64,000 nt of DNA from Ruegeria sp. A3M17. Its GTDB lineage: Bacteria; Pseudomonadota; Alphaproteobacteria; Rhodobacterales; Rhodobacteraceae. This document shows positions 56,985 through 64,000 of this stretch, piece by piece; positions within the stretch are counted from its first letter, which is position 1, and every line of letters begins with the position of its first letter. Location of the stretch: the NCBI RefSeq assembly GCF_003318255.1, contig NZ_QOCF01000009.1:1-64000 (forward strand), in the 5' to 3' direction. Made by a program: the position numbers and the translations under genes. Below the pieces are notes generated by a model, which ran no database searches, was not told the origin of the DNA, and saw nothing but the letters and a program-made list of their open reading frames with translations.

Positions 56985-57290
56985 CCAGATCAGGTCCTTC
57001 CTCCTCCCTTTTGGACCTGTACTTCTGCGGCGACATCTCCTCCTCCCTGATGTCGCCGCCCTTTATACCGGCCTTGAACGCCGGAACGTGACACACCGGG
57101 CACTCCTCCCTTTCCCGGTGTTGAAAGCGCGCGGCGACGTCTCTCCTCCTCCCTGACGTCGCCGCGTCTTCTTCATACCGGGATCAAACCCGGGTTCGGA
57201 TACATCGGGGCTCTCCTCCTCCCTGCCCGGATGTTGAAAAGAACGGCGGTTCCCTCTCCTCCTCCCTGGGAACCGCCGTTTTTGTTTTTC
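56985..57290 (+). ncRNA. CcsR / 'cuckoo' sRNA array, six CTCCTCCCT hairpins
   Basis: Six stem-loops in 300 bases, each with CTCCTCCCT in the loop. Stems: 56991-56997/57013-57019 (7 pairs); 57027-57037/57049-57059 (11); 57093-57100/57114-57121 (8); 57130-57141/57155-57166 (12); 57202-57211/57225-57234 (10, one mismatch); 57242-57254/57268-57280 (13, with terminator tail). Small stems CCGGC/GCCGG (57068-57084) and CCGGG/CCCGG (57178-57193) lie between. In R. sphaeroides, CcsR1-4 with this loop motif are processed from a transcript with a DUF1127 gene under oxidative stress. The loops are complementary to Shine-Dalgarno sequences. Ends of single RNAs cannot be placed. Confidence 0.85.
57242..57290 (+). 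terminator. Terminator of the DUF1127-sRNA transcript
   Basis: AACGGCGGTTCCC / GGGAACCGCCGTT, a 13-pair perfect stem with a 13-base loop, followed by TTTGTTTTT. Confidence 0.85.
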
Positions 57291-57338
57291 GCACCGAGAT
57301 GTAAACTGAAGCCCTGACCAGAATTTCAGGAGCTTCCG

Positions 57339-57629
57339 ATGGCCGCATATTTCATCGCCCAGATTTCCATTCACGACCCTGACGGGTACCAGAAATACCT
57401 TGAAGGCTTCATGCCGATCTTTGACCGGCACGGAGGTCGCCTGTTGACGATATCCTCCAAACCCGTGGAATTGGTCGAGGGCGTATGGCCCGAAGACGGA
57501 ATTGTGTTAATGGAGTTCCCATCTCTTGCCACGGCCAAGGCGTGGATAGACGACCCAGACTATATCAAGCTGGCGGAAATCCGGCGCAAAACCGCGACGG
57601 CGAACATGGTACTGGTTGAAGGGCTATAG
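57339..57629 (+). CDS. DUF1330 domain protein
   Basis: A 96-residue protein with the DUF1330 dimeric alpha/beta-barrel pattern: AAYFIAQISIHDPDGYQKYLEGFMPIFDRHGGRLL, then VEGVWPEDGIVLMEFPSLATAKAWIDDPDYIKLAEIRR. The role is unknown in the family. AGGAGC lies just before the ATG. It is convergent with uvrD, three bases apart, and its start lies 49 bases after the sRNA terminator. Confidence 0.88.
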   Translation: MAAYFIAQISIHDPDGYQKYLEGFMPIFDRHGGRLLTISSKPVELVEGVWPEDGIVLMEFPSLATAKAWIDDPDYIKLAEIRRKTATANMVLVEGL

Positions 57630-57632
57630 CGT

Positions 57633-60029
57633 TTAGAACGGCACGTCATCCTTGGCGGACAGAAAGCGGGAAACCACTTTTTTTAGTCCAGCTTTTTCGA
57701 AATCGACCTCGACCTTGTCGCCTTCGATGCCGATCACCGCGCCATAGCCGAATTTCTGATGAAACACACGCTCGCCAAGGGTGAAACTGGCGACAGCAGT
57801 CGCGTCAATCACCGTATTGCGGCTTTCGCGGGGTTGGGACGTTCCATACTGCCCCTGCCGGGCCTGCAATCGCCGCCAACCGGGAGAGTTATAGACATTG
57901 GCCTCGGCCGCACGGGTTTCGATACCGGTAGTCGGCTGACCACCCCCGTACAGCCCCGGCGGTGTCAGAACTTCGACATGATCTTCGGGCAACTCGTCAA
58001 TGAACCGCGAAGGCATCGCATTCTGCCATTGACCAAACACCCGACGATTGGCCGCAAAGGAAATCGTGCAGATCTCTTCCGCCCGTGTGATGCCCACATA
58101 GGCCAGTCGCCGTTCCTCCTCGAGTCCCTTGATCCCGGATTCGTCCATCGACCTTTGTGACGGGAACAACCCGTCCTCCCACCCCGGCAGGAACACGGCC
58201 GGGAACTCCAGTCCCTTTGCCGCGTGCAGGGTCATGATCGAGACTTTTGCCCCGTCCGATTCCTTCTCGTTATCCATCACCAGGCTGACATGTTCCAAAA
58301 ACCCTTGCAGATTCTCGAAATTATCCAGTTGGTTGACCAATTCCTTGAGGTTTTCCAACCGCCCCGGAGCTTCGGGCGTCTTCTCGTTCTGCCAATGGGC
58401 CGTATAACCGGATTCGTCCAGGATGATCTGCGCCAGCTCGATATGTGACACCTCGGGCTCACCAAACCGCATCGGAGCTGTGCCGTCATCAATCACAGAA
58501 TCATCGTCGACTTCGATCCGGGGCCCGCGCGTCATCGCATTCCAACGCGCCAACCCGTCGATCAACTCGCGCAGTGCTTTGCCGCCTTTGCCTTTGATCA
58601 GCCCATTGTCGACAGCAATCCGCGCCCCATCGACCAGCGACACGCCATTTTCCCGCGCTGTCATCTGAATCGTCTGCTGCGCCTTGTCACCAAGCCCGCG
58701 TTTCGGAGTATTCACGATCCGCTCGAACGCCAGATCGTCGCCGGGGCTGACCACCAGTCGGAAATAAGCCATCGCGTCGCGGATCTCCATCCGCTCATAG
58801 AATCGCGGGCCGCCAATAACCTTGTAGGGCAGACCGATGGTCAGAAAACGGTCCTCAAACGCGCGCATCTGATGGCTGGCCCGCACGAGAATCGCAATTT
58901 CATCTAGATTAAAGGGCCGCGCACCACGCGTTCCCCCCTGCATCGCGTCGATCTCTTCACCGATCCAGCGGGCCTCTTCCTCGCCATCCCAATGACCGAT
59001 CAGACGGACCTTTTCACCGTCCTGCGCATCGGTCCACAGTTCCTTACCCAGCCGACTTTCATTGCCACGAATGACATTGGACGCGGCAGCTAGAATATGA
59101 GGGGTCGAGCGATAGTTCTGCTCTAACCGCACGACATAAGCGCCAGGGAAATCTTTTTCAAACCGCAGGATGTTGCCCACTTCGGCCCCGCGCCAGCCAT
59201 AAATTGACTGATCGTCGTCCCCCACGCAACAAATGTTCTTGTGCGCTCCGGCCAGCAGCCGCAACCACAGATATTGTGCGACGTTGGTATCCTGGTATTC
59301 GTCCACGAGAATGTAGCGGAACCAGCGTTGGTATTGCTCCAACACATCCTGATGGGCCTGGAAGATCGTGACCATGTGCAACAGCAGGTCGCCAAAATCC
59401 ACCGCGTTCAGCTCTCGCAGACGGATTTGGTACTGCGCGTAGATCTCGAGACCTTTGTGGTTATAAGCCCCCGCATCGGCTGCGGGCACTTTGTCGGGCG
59501 TCAGGGCGCGGTTTTTCCAGTCGTCAATGATGCCGGCCAACATGCGTGCAGGCCAACGCTTATCATCGATATTTGCCGCTTGAATCAGCTGTTTGAGCAG
59601 CCGCAACTGATCATCCGTATCCAGAATGGTGAAGTTCGATTTCAGATCGGCCAGTTCCGCGTGACGCCGCAGCAGCTTGACGCAGATCGAGTGGAACGTG
59701 CCGAGCCACGGCATCCCCTCAGCAGGCTGCCCCAACAAACGGCCCACGCGGTTCTTCATCTCGCGCGCGGCCTTGTTGGTAAAGGTCACGGACAAAATCT
59801 CATTCGGACGCGCCCGCCCGGTGCTGAGCAGATGCGCGATTCGCGCAGTCAGTGCCTTGGTTTTACCCGTGCCCGCACCGGCCAGCATCAGGACAGGACC
59901 GTCCAACCGCTCGACCGCGTCCCGCTGCGCCGGGTTCAGCTCGTCCAGATAAGGTATGGCGCGCGCGGCCATGGCGCGCGCGGACAGGGATGCGCCCTCA
60001 AAGGCGTCCATTTCGTCGAAACTGCTCAT
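57633..60029 (-). CDS. uvrD: ATP-dependent DNA helicase UvrD/PcrA
   Basis: Superfamily 1A 3'-5' helicase (798 residues) for nucleotide excision and mismatch repair. Motif I AGAGTGKT at 50-57; Ia SVTFTNKAAREMK; motif II ILVDEYQDTN; motif III VGDDDQSIYGWRGAEV; motif IV VRLEQNYRST; motif V VSIMTLHAAKGLEF; motif VI EERRLAYVGITRAEE. The C-terminus ends in a Tudor-like stretch (GERVFHQKFGYGAVIGIEGDKVEVDFEKAG) that binds RNA polymerase in PcrA/UvrD. A LexA box 42 bases upstream indicates SOS control. Confidence 0.95.
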   Translation of the reverse strand: MSSFDEMDAFEGASLSARAMAARAIPYLDELNPAQRDAVERLDGPVLMLAGAGTGKTKALTARIAHLLSTGRARPNEILSVTFTNKAAREMKNRVGRLLGQPAEGMPWLGTFHSICVKLLRRHAELADLKSNFTILDTDDQLRLLKQLIQAANIDDKRWPARMLAGIIDDWKNRALTPDKVPAADAGAYNHKGLEIYAQYQIRLRELNAVDFGDLLLHMVTIFQAHQDVLEQYQRWFRYILVDEYQDTNVAQYLWLRLLAGAHKNICCVGDDDQSIYGWRGAEVGNILRFEKDFPGAYVVRLEQNYRSTPHILAAASNVIRGNESRLGKELWTDAQDGEKVRLIGHWDGEEEARWIGEEIDAMQGGTRGARPFNLDEIAILVRASHQMRAFEDRFLTIGLPYKVIGGPRFYERMEIRDAMAYFRLVVSPGDDLAFERIVNTPKRGLGDKAQQTIQMTARENGVSLVDGARIAVDNGLIKGKGGKALRELIDGLARWNAMTRGPRIEVDDDSVIDDGTAPMRFGEPEVSHIELAQIILDESGYTAHWQNEKTPEAPGRLENLKELVNQLDNFENLQGFLEHVSLVMDNEKESDGAKVSIMTLHAAKGLEFPAVFLPGWEDGLFPSQRSMDESGIKGLEEERRLAYVGITRAEEICTISFAANRRVFGQWQNAMPSRFIDELPEDHVEVLTPPGLYGGGQPTTGIETRAAEANVYNSPGWRRLQARQGQYGTSQPRESRNTVIDATAVASFTLGERVFHQKFGYGAVIGIEGDKVEVDFEKAGLKKVVSRFLSAKDDVPF

Positions 60030-60070
60030 CTTGCCAAACTACGCTGGATATTGGCCGAGGGAAAGAGTTT

Positions 60071-60085
60071 GTTCACGCCTTGTTC
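60071..60085. promoter_or_regulatory. LexA box of uvrD
   Basis: GTTC-ACGCCTT-GTTC matches the alphaproteobacterial SOS box GTTC-N7-GTTC exactly. It lies 42 bases upstream of the uvrD start, on the divergent intergenic side. Confidence 0.75.
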
Positions 60086-60210
60086 GCACAGATTTTGTTG
60101 CACCTTTACGATCAATTCTAATCAAGCGCCTTGGCCTCAGGGCGGATTCATTAACCATCTGTAAAACACCTGCCGCGATGATCAGTAAATTGCTGTGGGA
60201 GCGCGAAGTC

Positions 60211-61994
60211 ATGACTCAGGATAATCGGGGGGCCGTAAATCACAGGCTGAAATGGATCGGCATCAGCATGTTGCTGATTTCTCTGGCAATTGGAAGCGGC
60301 TGGGGAATTTACAAATTGCCTGCGCCGCTGGTCGACAGGATGCTAAAGGTCGACATTCTTAAGCAGGCCGAGCTGTGGAAGCGCCGCGTCGTCTTGCATC
60401 TGGAGGACCCCGAGACCGCACTTAAGACCGGCGTGATTGATGCGCATGACGCCGAATTTCTGGCTGCCATGCCCGAAGCTTCTGATGTTTACCGCTTCAA
60501 ATTGCTCGACTCGAATGGGCGTGTCACCTGGTCGACTCGTCCGACAGAGGTGGGCAGTGTTGAAAACCGTGATTTCTTTCGCAGCGACGTTGCCAGAGGA
60601 ATGATTCACTACATTCAGGAAGTTGTTCCACTGTCCGAGATCGACGGGCTTGATCTGCATACCGACAATATCCTGAACGCAACGCAACATCATGTCGCCG
60701 AAGTCTTTATGCCGGTGGCCAAGAATGGGCGTTTCATCGGCGCCATTGAATTCTTTACTGATATCTCCGACTTGCGCACCACATTCATCTCGCGGCTTAG
60801 GATTTCTTTGACCGTTCTAAGCGGCATCGCCCTGCTTGCCCTTGTTGCCGTGTCCTTTGCCAGCTACAGGGCGAACCGCTTGCAATTGCGGGCCCTGCAA
60901 AAACAGTCCGCCAAAGAACGTGATCTGATGGAAGATCAGCTGCGCCTGGCCCGCGAAGTCCGATTGCTGGGCGAATTGAACGAGTGGTTGCAGTCCAGCC
61001 GGTCCTTGGACGAGCTGTTCGATATGGTCTCGCGCTTCATGACCCATATCCTTCCCGAGGCCGAGGGCAGCGTTTACGTGTATTCCAACTCGCGAGACGT
61101 CCTGGATGGCTGCGCCAGCTGGAATGGCGGGACCCATAAGGCGCACATCCATCCCGAAGGGTGTTGGGGCCTTCGGCGTGGCCGAACCTATGAATACGGC
61201 GCGTCCGAGATCGACTTTGTCTGTGAACACGCCGAACCACATGACGGGCGGCCCTATTTCTGCTTTCCAATTCTGGCGCATGGGGAGACGGTCGGCCTTC
61301 TGCACCTCCGCGCTCTTGAAGGGAATGATGAGGCGTTTCACACGAGTAAAAAGCTGGCACAGCTCAGCGCCGAACAGATCAGCATGCGATTGCCAATGTA
61401 CGGATGCGCGATCAGTTGCATGACCAGTCCGTCCGGGACCCGTTGACCGGGCTGTTCAACCGGCGGCATATGCTTGAAACCCTGCGCAAATCAATCAACC
61501 GCAGTCAGCAAACCGGCGCACCGCTCAGCCTGATTGCCGTGGATGTGGATCACTTTAAAAAGTTCAACCACACCCATGGGCATGATGCCGGTGACATGGT
61601 TTTGCGCGCGGTTGGTGCTGCTTTGGAACAGGGCTGCGACCGGGATGAGGTTGCCTGTCGCATTGGTGGCGAAGAATTCATGCTGATCCTGCCCGACAAT
61701 ACGTCGGACGACGCGATCACCCGGGCTGAGCAATTGCGGCAAGCGGTCGAGGCTGTTTCGGTTCGCTATGGCGAGAAATCCCTGCCCCGCATCACGATTT
61801 CGGTTGGTGTTTCGCATTATCCGGCACATGGCACCATGCCGCAGGATCTGATGCGCGCCGCTGATGATGCGCTGTACGCGGCCAAGGACAAAGGCCGTAA
61901 TCAAGTGCAGGTCGCCGGCAGTGGAGTTGACGCGCAGCAGATTTCCCAACTCAAAAAGCCGGTAAAAGCCGTTAGTGGGAAATCAACGGCTTAA
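60211..61994 (+). pseudogene. Frameshifted membrane diguanylate cyclase (sensor-GAF-GGDEF)
   Basis: One gene in two frames. The first part (60211-61446) has a membrane helix (GISMLLISLAIGSGWGIYK), a periplasmic sensor domain of about 230 residues, a second helix (LTVLSGIALLALVAVSFASY), and a GAF domain ending EQIS. The second (coding from about 61386) continues AIANVRMRDQLHDQSVRDPLTGLFNRRHM and the cyclase domain with GGEEF. Restoring one G in ATGCGATT at 61386 joins them into about 594 residues. The inhibitory RxxD site before GGEEF is absent (DRDE there). It could be a real mutation or a sequence error. The start has GGAG nine bases upstream. Confidence 0.8.
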
Positions 61995-62033
61995 AATCCT
62001 TGCCGAATCGCGCCTTAGGTCGGATCAATCCCC

Positions 62034-63191
62034 ATGGACCTTCATAGTCGTTTTCCCGGCATTGCCGATCTGAAACACCGCGCCCAGCGCAGGATACCTC
62101 ATTTTGTATGGGAGTATCTGGACAGCGGAACCGGAGTTGAAGCCACGCTGCGCCGCAATCGCAATGGATTGGACCGCGTCGGTTTCCTGCCGTCTATCCT
62201 GCACGGGCCATTGGAATTTGACACTTCGACCGAGTTCCTGGGTCAGACCTACCCTTTACCGTTCGGCGTTGCCCCGATCGGTATGGCCGGCCTGATTTGG
62301 CCTGACGCCGAAGCTCATCTTGCTCGCGCTGCCGCAAGCGCCGGTCTGCCATTTACCCTATCCAACGTTGCCTGCCAAAGCCCCGAGGACGTCGCGCCGC
62401 ATCTGGGTGACAACGCATGGTTTCAGCTTTATCCGCCAAAGGACCCGGACATTCGTAAGGATCTTCTGAATCGGGTCCGGGATGCTGGCTTTACGACGCT
62501 TGTGATGACCGCAGACGTTCCGGTTGCATCCCGACGCGAACGGCAAACACGCTCGGGCCTGACCAATCCACCAAGATTGACGCCGCGCCTGCTAGCCCAA
62601 ATCGCGATGCGGCCGGAATGGGCGCTTGGAATAGCGCGCAGCGGGCCGCCGCGGATGCGGACACTGGACAAGTATACGGACAACTCCAGCAACTTGCCCC
62701 CGACGGCCCATGTTGGGTATCTGCTCCGCACGTCTCCGGACATGGACTATGTTCACTGGCTGCGCGATGCCTGGGATGGCCCGCTGATTGTGAAAGGCGT
62801 GCAGCGCCCTGAAGATGCCGAGCCATTGCAGCGGGCTGGCGTCGACGCCATCTGGATATCGAATCACGGCGGACGACAATTCGATGGTGCCCCCGCCGGA
62901 ATCGACGCCTTGCCTGCAATCCGCGCGGCCACCGACCTGCCCCTGATCTTCGACAGTGGGATCGAAGGTGGTCTGGACATCTTGCGTGCCAAGGCCCTTG
63001 GGGCCGATTTCGTGATGCTGGGCCGTGGCTTCATGTATGGGCTGGCCGCCCTGGGTGCCAAAGGCCCTGCCCATGTCATCGACATTTTGCGGCAGGATAT
63101 GCACGCAAATATGGGCCAAATGGGGGCCGAGTCGCTGAATCACCTACCGCCCATCACGCCACTTGTTCATGCCGCAATGCAGCGTTATTAA
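62034..63191 (+). CDS. FMN-dependent alpha-hydroxy-acid dehydrogenase (LldD-like)
   Basis: A 385-residue TIM-barrel flavoenzyme, probably L-lactate dehydrogenase. Order of motifs: FPGIADLKHRAQRRIPHFVWEYLDSGTG, FGVAPIGMAGLIWPDAE, TLSNVACQSPEDVA, FQLYPPKDPDI, MTADVPVASRRERQTRSG, IVKGVQRPEDAEPLQRAGVDAIWISNHGGRQFDGAPAG with catalytic H278, then DSGIEGGLDILRAKALGADFVMLGRGFMYG. It oxidises lactate or a related acid and passes electrons to quinone. It precedes pyruvate carboxylase, so a lactate-to-oxaloacetate route is conceivable. The start is 40 bases after the cyclase remnant. Confidence 0.9.
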   Translation: MDLHSRFPGIADLKHRAQRRIPHFVWEYLDSGTGVEATLRRNRNGLDRVGFLPSILHGPLEFDTSTEFLGQTYPLPFGVAPIGMAGLIWPDAEAHLARAAASAGLPFTLSNVACQSPEDVAPHLGDNAWFQLYPPKDPDIRKDLLNRVRDAGFTTLVMTADVPVASRRERQTRSGLTNPPRLTPRLLAQIAMRPEWALGIARSGPPRMRTLDKYTDNSSNLPPTAHVGYLLRTSPDMDYVHWLRDAWDGPLIVKGVQRPEDAEPLQRAGVDAIWISNHGGRQFDGAPAGIDALPAIRAATDLPLIFDSGIEGGLDILRAKALGADFVMLGRGFMYGLAALGAKGPAHVIDILRQDMHANMGQMGAESLNHLPPITPLVHAAMQRY

Positions 63192-63195
63192 AAAG

Positions 63196-63230
63196 ATAGC
63201 GCTAACAGGGGGCGTTTGCGAGCGTTAACA
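63196..63230 (+). promoter_or_regulatory. Candidate LacI-type operators upstream of pyruvate carboxylase
   Basis: TAGCGCTAACA (63197-63207) and AGCGTTAACA (63221-63230) are similar and lie 24 bases apart. They resemble the TGTTAGCGCTAACA motif that I recall for CceR/PckR carbon regulators of alphaproteobacteria. The match is by eye only. Confidence 0.35.
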
Positions 63231-63315
63231 TGCCGGTTCTACCCAGAACGACTGATATACGTGCGCGTATTGTCCGCCTATCAACACGGCCAAACAAGTA
63301 GGACCGGGACTCGAC

Positions 63316-64000
63316 ATGACTGAATTCACCAAGATCCTGATCGCCAACCGCGGCGAGATTGCCATTCGCGTGATGCGCGCCGCCAATGAGATGGGCAAAC
63401 GCACCGTTGCCGTCTTTGCCGAAGAGGACAAGCTGGGCCTCCATCGGTTCAAAGCGGACGAAGCCTATCGCATTGGCGAAGGGATGGGGCCTGTTGCCGC
63501 CTACCTGAGCATCGATGAGATCATCCGCGTCGCTAAAGAATGTGGGGCAGATGCGATCCATCCCGGCTATGGCCTGCTGTCCGAGAACCCGGACTTTGTC
63601 GATGCCTGCGTGCAGAACGGCATCACATTTATCGGCCCAAAAGCGGAAACCATGCGCGCCTTGGGCGACAAGGCCAGCGCGCGCCGCGTTGCCGTCGCGG
63701 CGGGTGTACCTGTGATCCCGGCGACCGAGGTTCTGGGCGACGACATGGACGCGATCCGGACCGAGGCGAAAGAAATCGGTTATCCCCTGATGCTCAAGGC
63801 GTCCTGGGGCGGCGGCGGGCGCGGGATGCGCCCGATCCTGTCCGAGGATGAATTGGAAGAGATGGTATTGGAAGGTCGCCGCGAGGCCGAGGCCGCGTTC
63901 GGCAATGGCGAAGGTTATCTGGAAAAGATGATCATCCGCGCGCGTCACGTCGAGGTTCAGATCCTGGGCGACAAGCATGGTGAGATCTATCACCTCTATG
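63316..64000 (+). CDS. pyc: Pyruvate carboxylase, N-terminal part (cut by window end)
   Basis: The first 228 codons of the gene, all within the biotin carboxylase half. Family residues: FTKILIANRGEIAIRVMRAA, EDKLGLHRFKADEAY (the RFKADEAY form typical of pyruvate carboxylase rather than acyl-CoA carboxylases), HPGYGLLSENPDF, GDKASARRVAVAAGVPV and the ATP loop KASWGGGGRGM. It supplies oxaloacetate from pyruvate; the carboxyltransferase and biotin domains lie outside. The ATG is supported by the family N-terminus. A tandem motif upstream suggests control by carbon supply. Confidence 0.9.
   Translation, partial: MTEFTKILIANRGEIAIRVMRAANEMGKRTVAVFAEEDKLGLHRFKADEAYRIGEGMGPVAAYLSIDEIIRVAKECGADAIHPGYGLLSENPDFVDACVQNGITFIGPKAETMRALGDKASARRVAVAAGVPVIPATEVLGDDMDAIRTEAKEIGYPLMLKASWGGGGRGMRPILSEDELEEMVLEGRREAEAAFGNGEGYLEKMIIRARHVEVQILGDKHGEIYHLY

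Noticed and set aside
61380-61450. Programmed ribosomal frameshift in the cyclase gene
   Set aside because: No slippery heptamer or downstream pseudoknot; a simple one-base loss explains the break better.

Overview
The window is a chromosomal segment of an alphaproteobacterium of the family Rhodobacteraceae (Roseobacter group; genus not resolved). Four things point there: a division and cell-wall (dcw) cluster in the alphaproteobacterial order ending ftsQ-ftsA-ftsZ-lpxC-bamD-recN, two DUF2484 proteins inside it, a CobS/CobT aerobic cobaltochelatase pair, and a DUF1127 gene followed by hairpins with CCTCCTCCC loops as in Rhodobacter CcsR loci. No rRNA, tRNA, insertion sequence, prophage or CRISPR array was seen.

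Left part (1-12.2 kb): a small membrane methyltransferase, kynureninase, and a TetR regulator divergent from a two-gene molybdenum hydroxylase (2Fe-2S subunit plus Tat-exported molybdopterin subunit). Then a class I glutamine amidotransferase (PuuD-like), a GlcG/HbpS protein next to malate synthase G, and aminopeptidase N with a small membrane partner. Middle-left (12.3-31.2 kb): an unknown protein, gatB, a DUF4177 protein, a VOC/HxlR divergent pair, BolA, a J-domain protein, a Hint-domain protein, cobS - small membrane ORF - cobT, a Xaa-Pro aminopeptidase, DUF427, an FAD oxidoreductase, a Tat-exported DUF3179 protein, a ClC channel and recN.

Centre (31.2-55.8 kb): nearly all genes are on the minus strand. 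In transcription order: mraZ, rsmH, ftsL, ftsI, murE, murF, mraY, a weak terminator, murD, then three foreign genes (lipoprotein; BaiN-type flavoprotein on the opposite strand; ABM monooxygenase-like), then ftsW, murG, murC, two DUF2484 genes, murB, ddl, ftsQ, ftsA, a small exported protein, ftsZ, a terminator, lpxC and bamD. They make peptidoglycan precursors, assemble the divisome and prepare lipid A and the outer membrane.

Upstream of mraZ lies a 905-base gene-free stretch. It holds a long structured leader ending in a strong intrinsic terminator just before mraZ (matching the UpsM small RNA described in Rhodobacter sphaeroides), TGGGN direct repeats with exact 10-base period (the MraZ-binding pattern known from E. 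coli), and clustered GANTC sites. Next comes a DUF1127 gene followed by six stem-loops whose loops all carry CTCCTCCCT, a CcsR/'cuckoo' stress sRNA locus with more hairpins than expected.

Right end (57.3-64 kb): DUF1330 protein, UvrD helicase with an alphaproteobacterial LexA box, a membrane diguanylate cyclase broken by a one-base frameshift, a lactate-type FMN dehydrogenase, and the first 228 codons of pyruvate carboxylase. Start sites were moved from the longest frame wherever a Shine-Dalgarno, signal peptide or family N-terminus favoured another codon.
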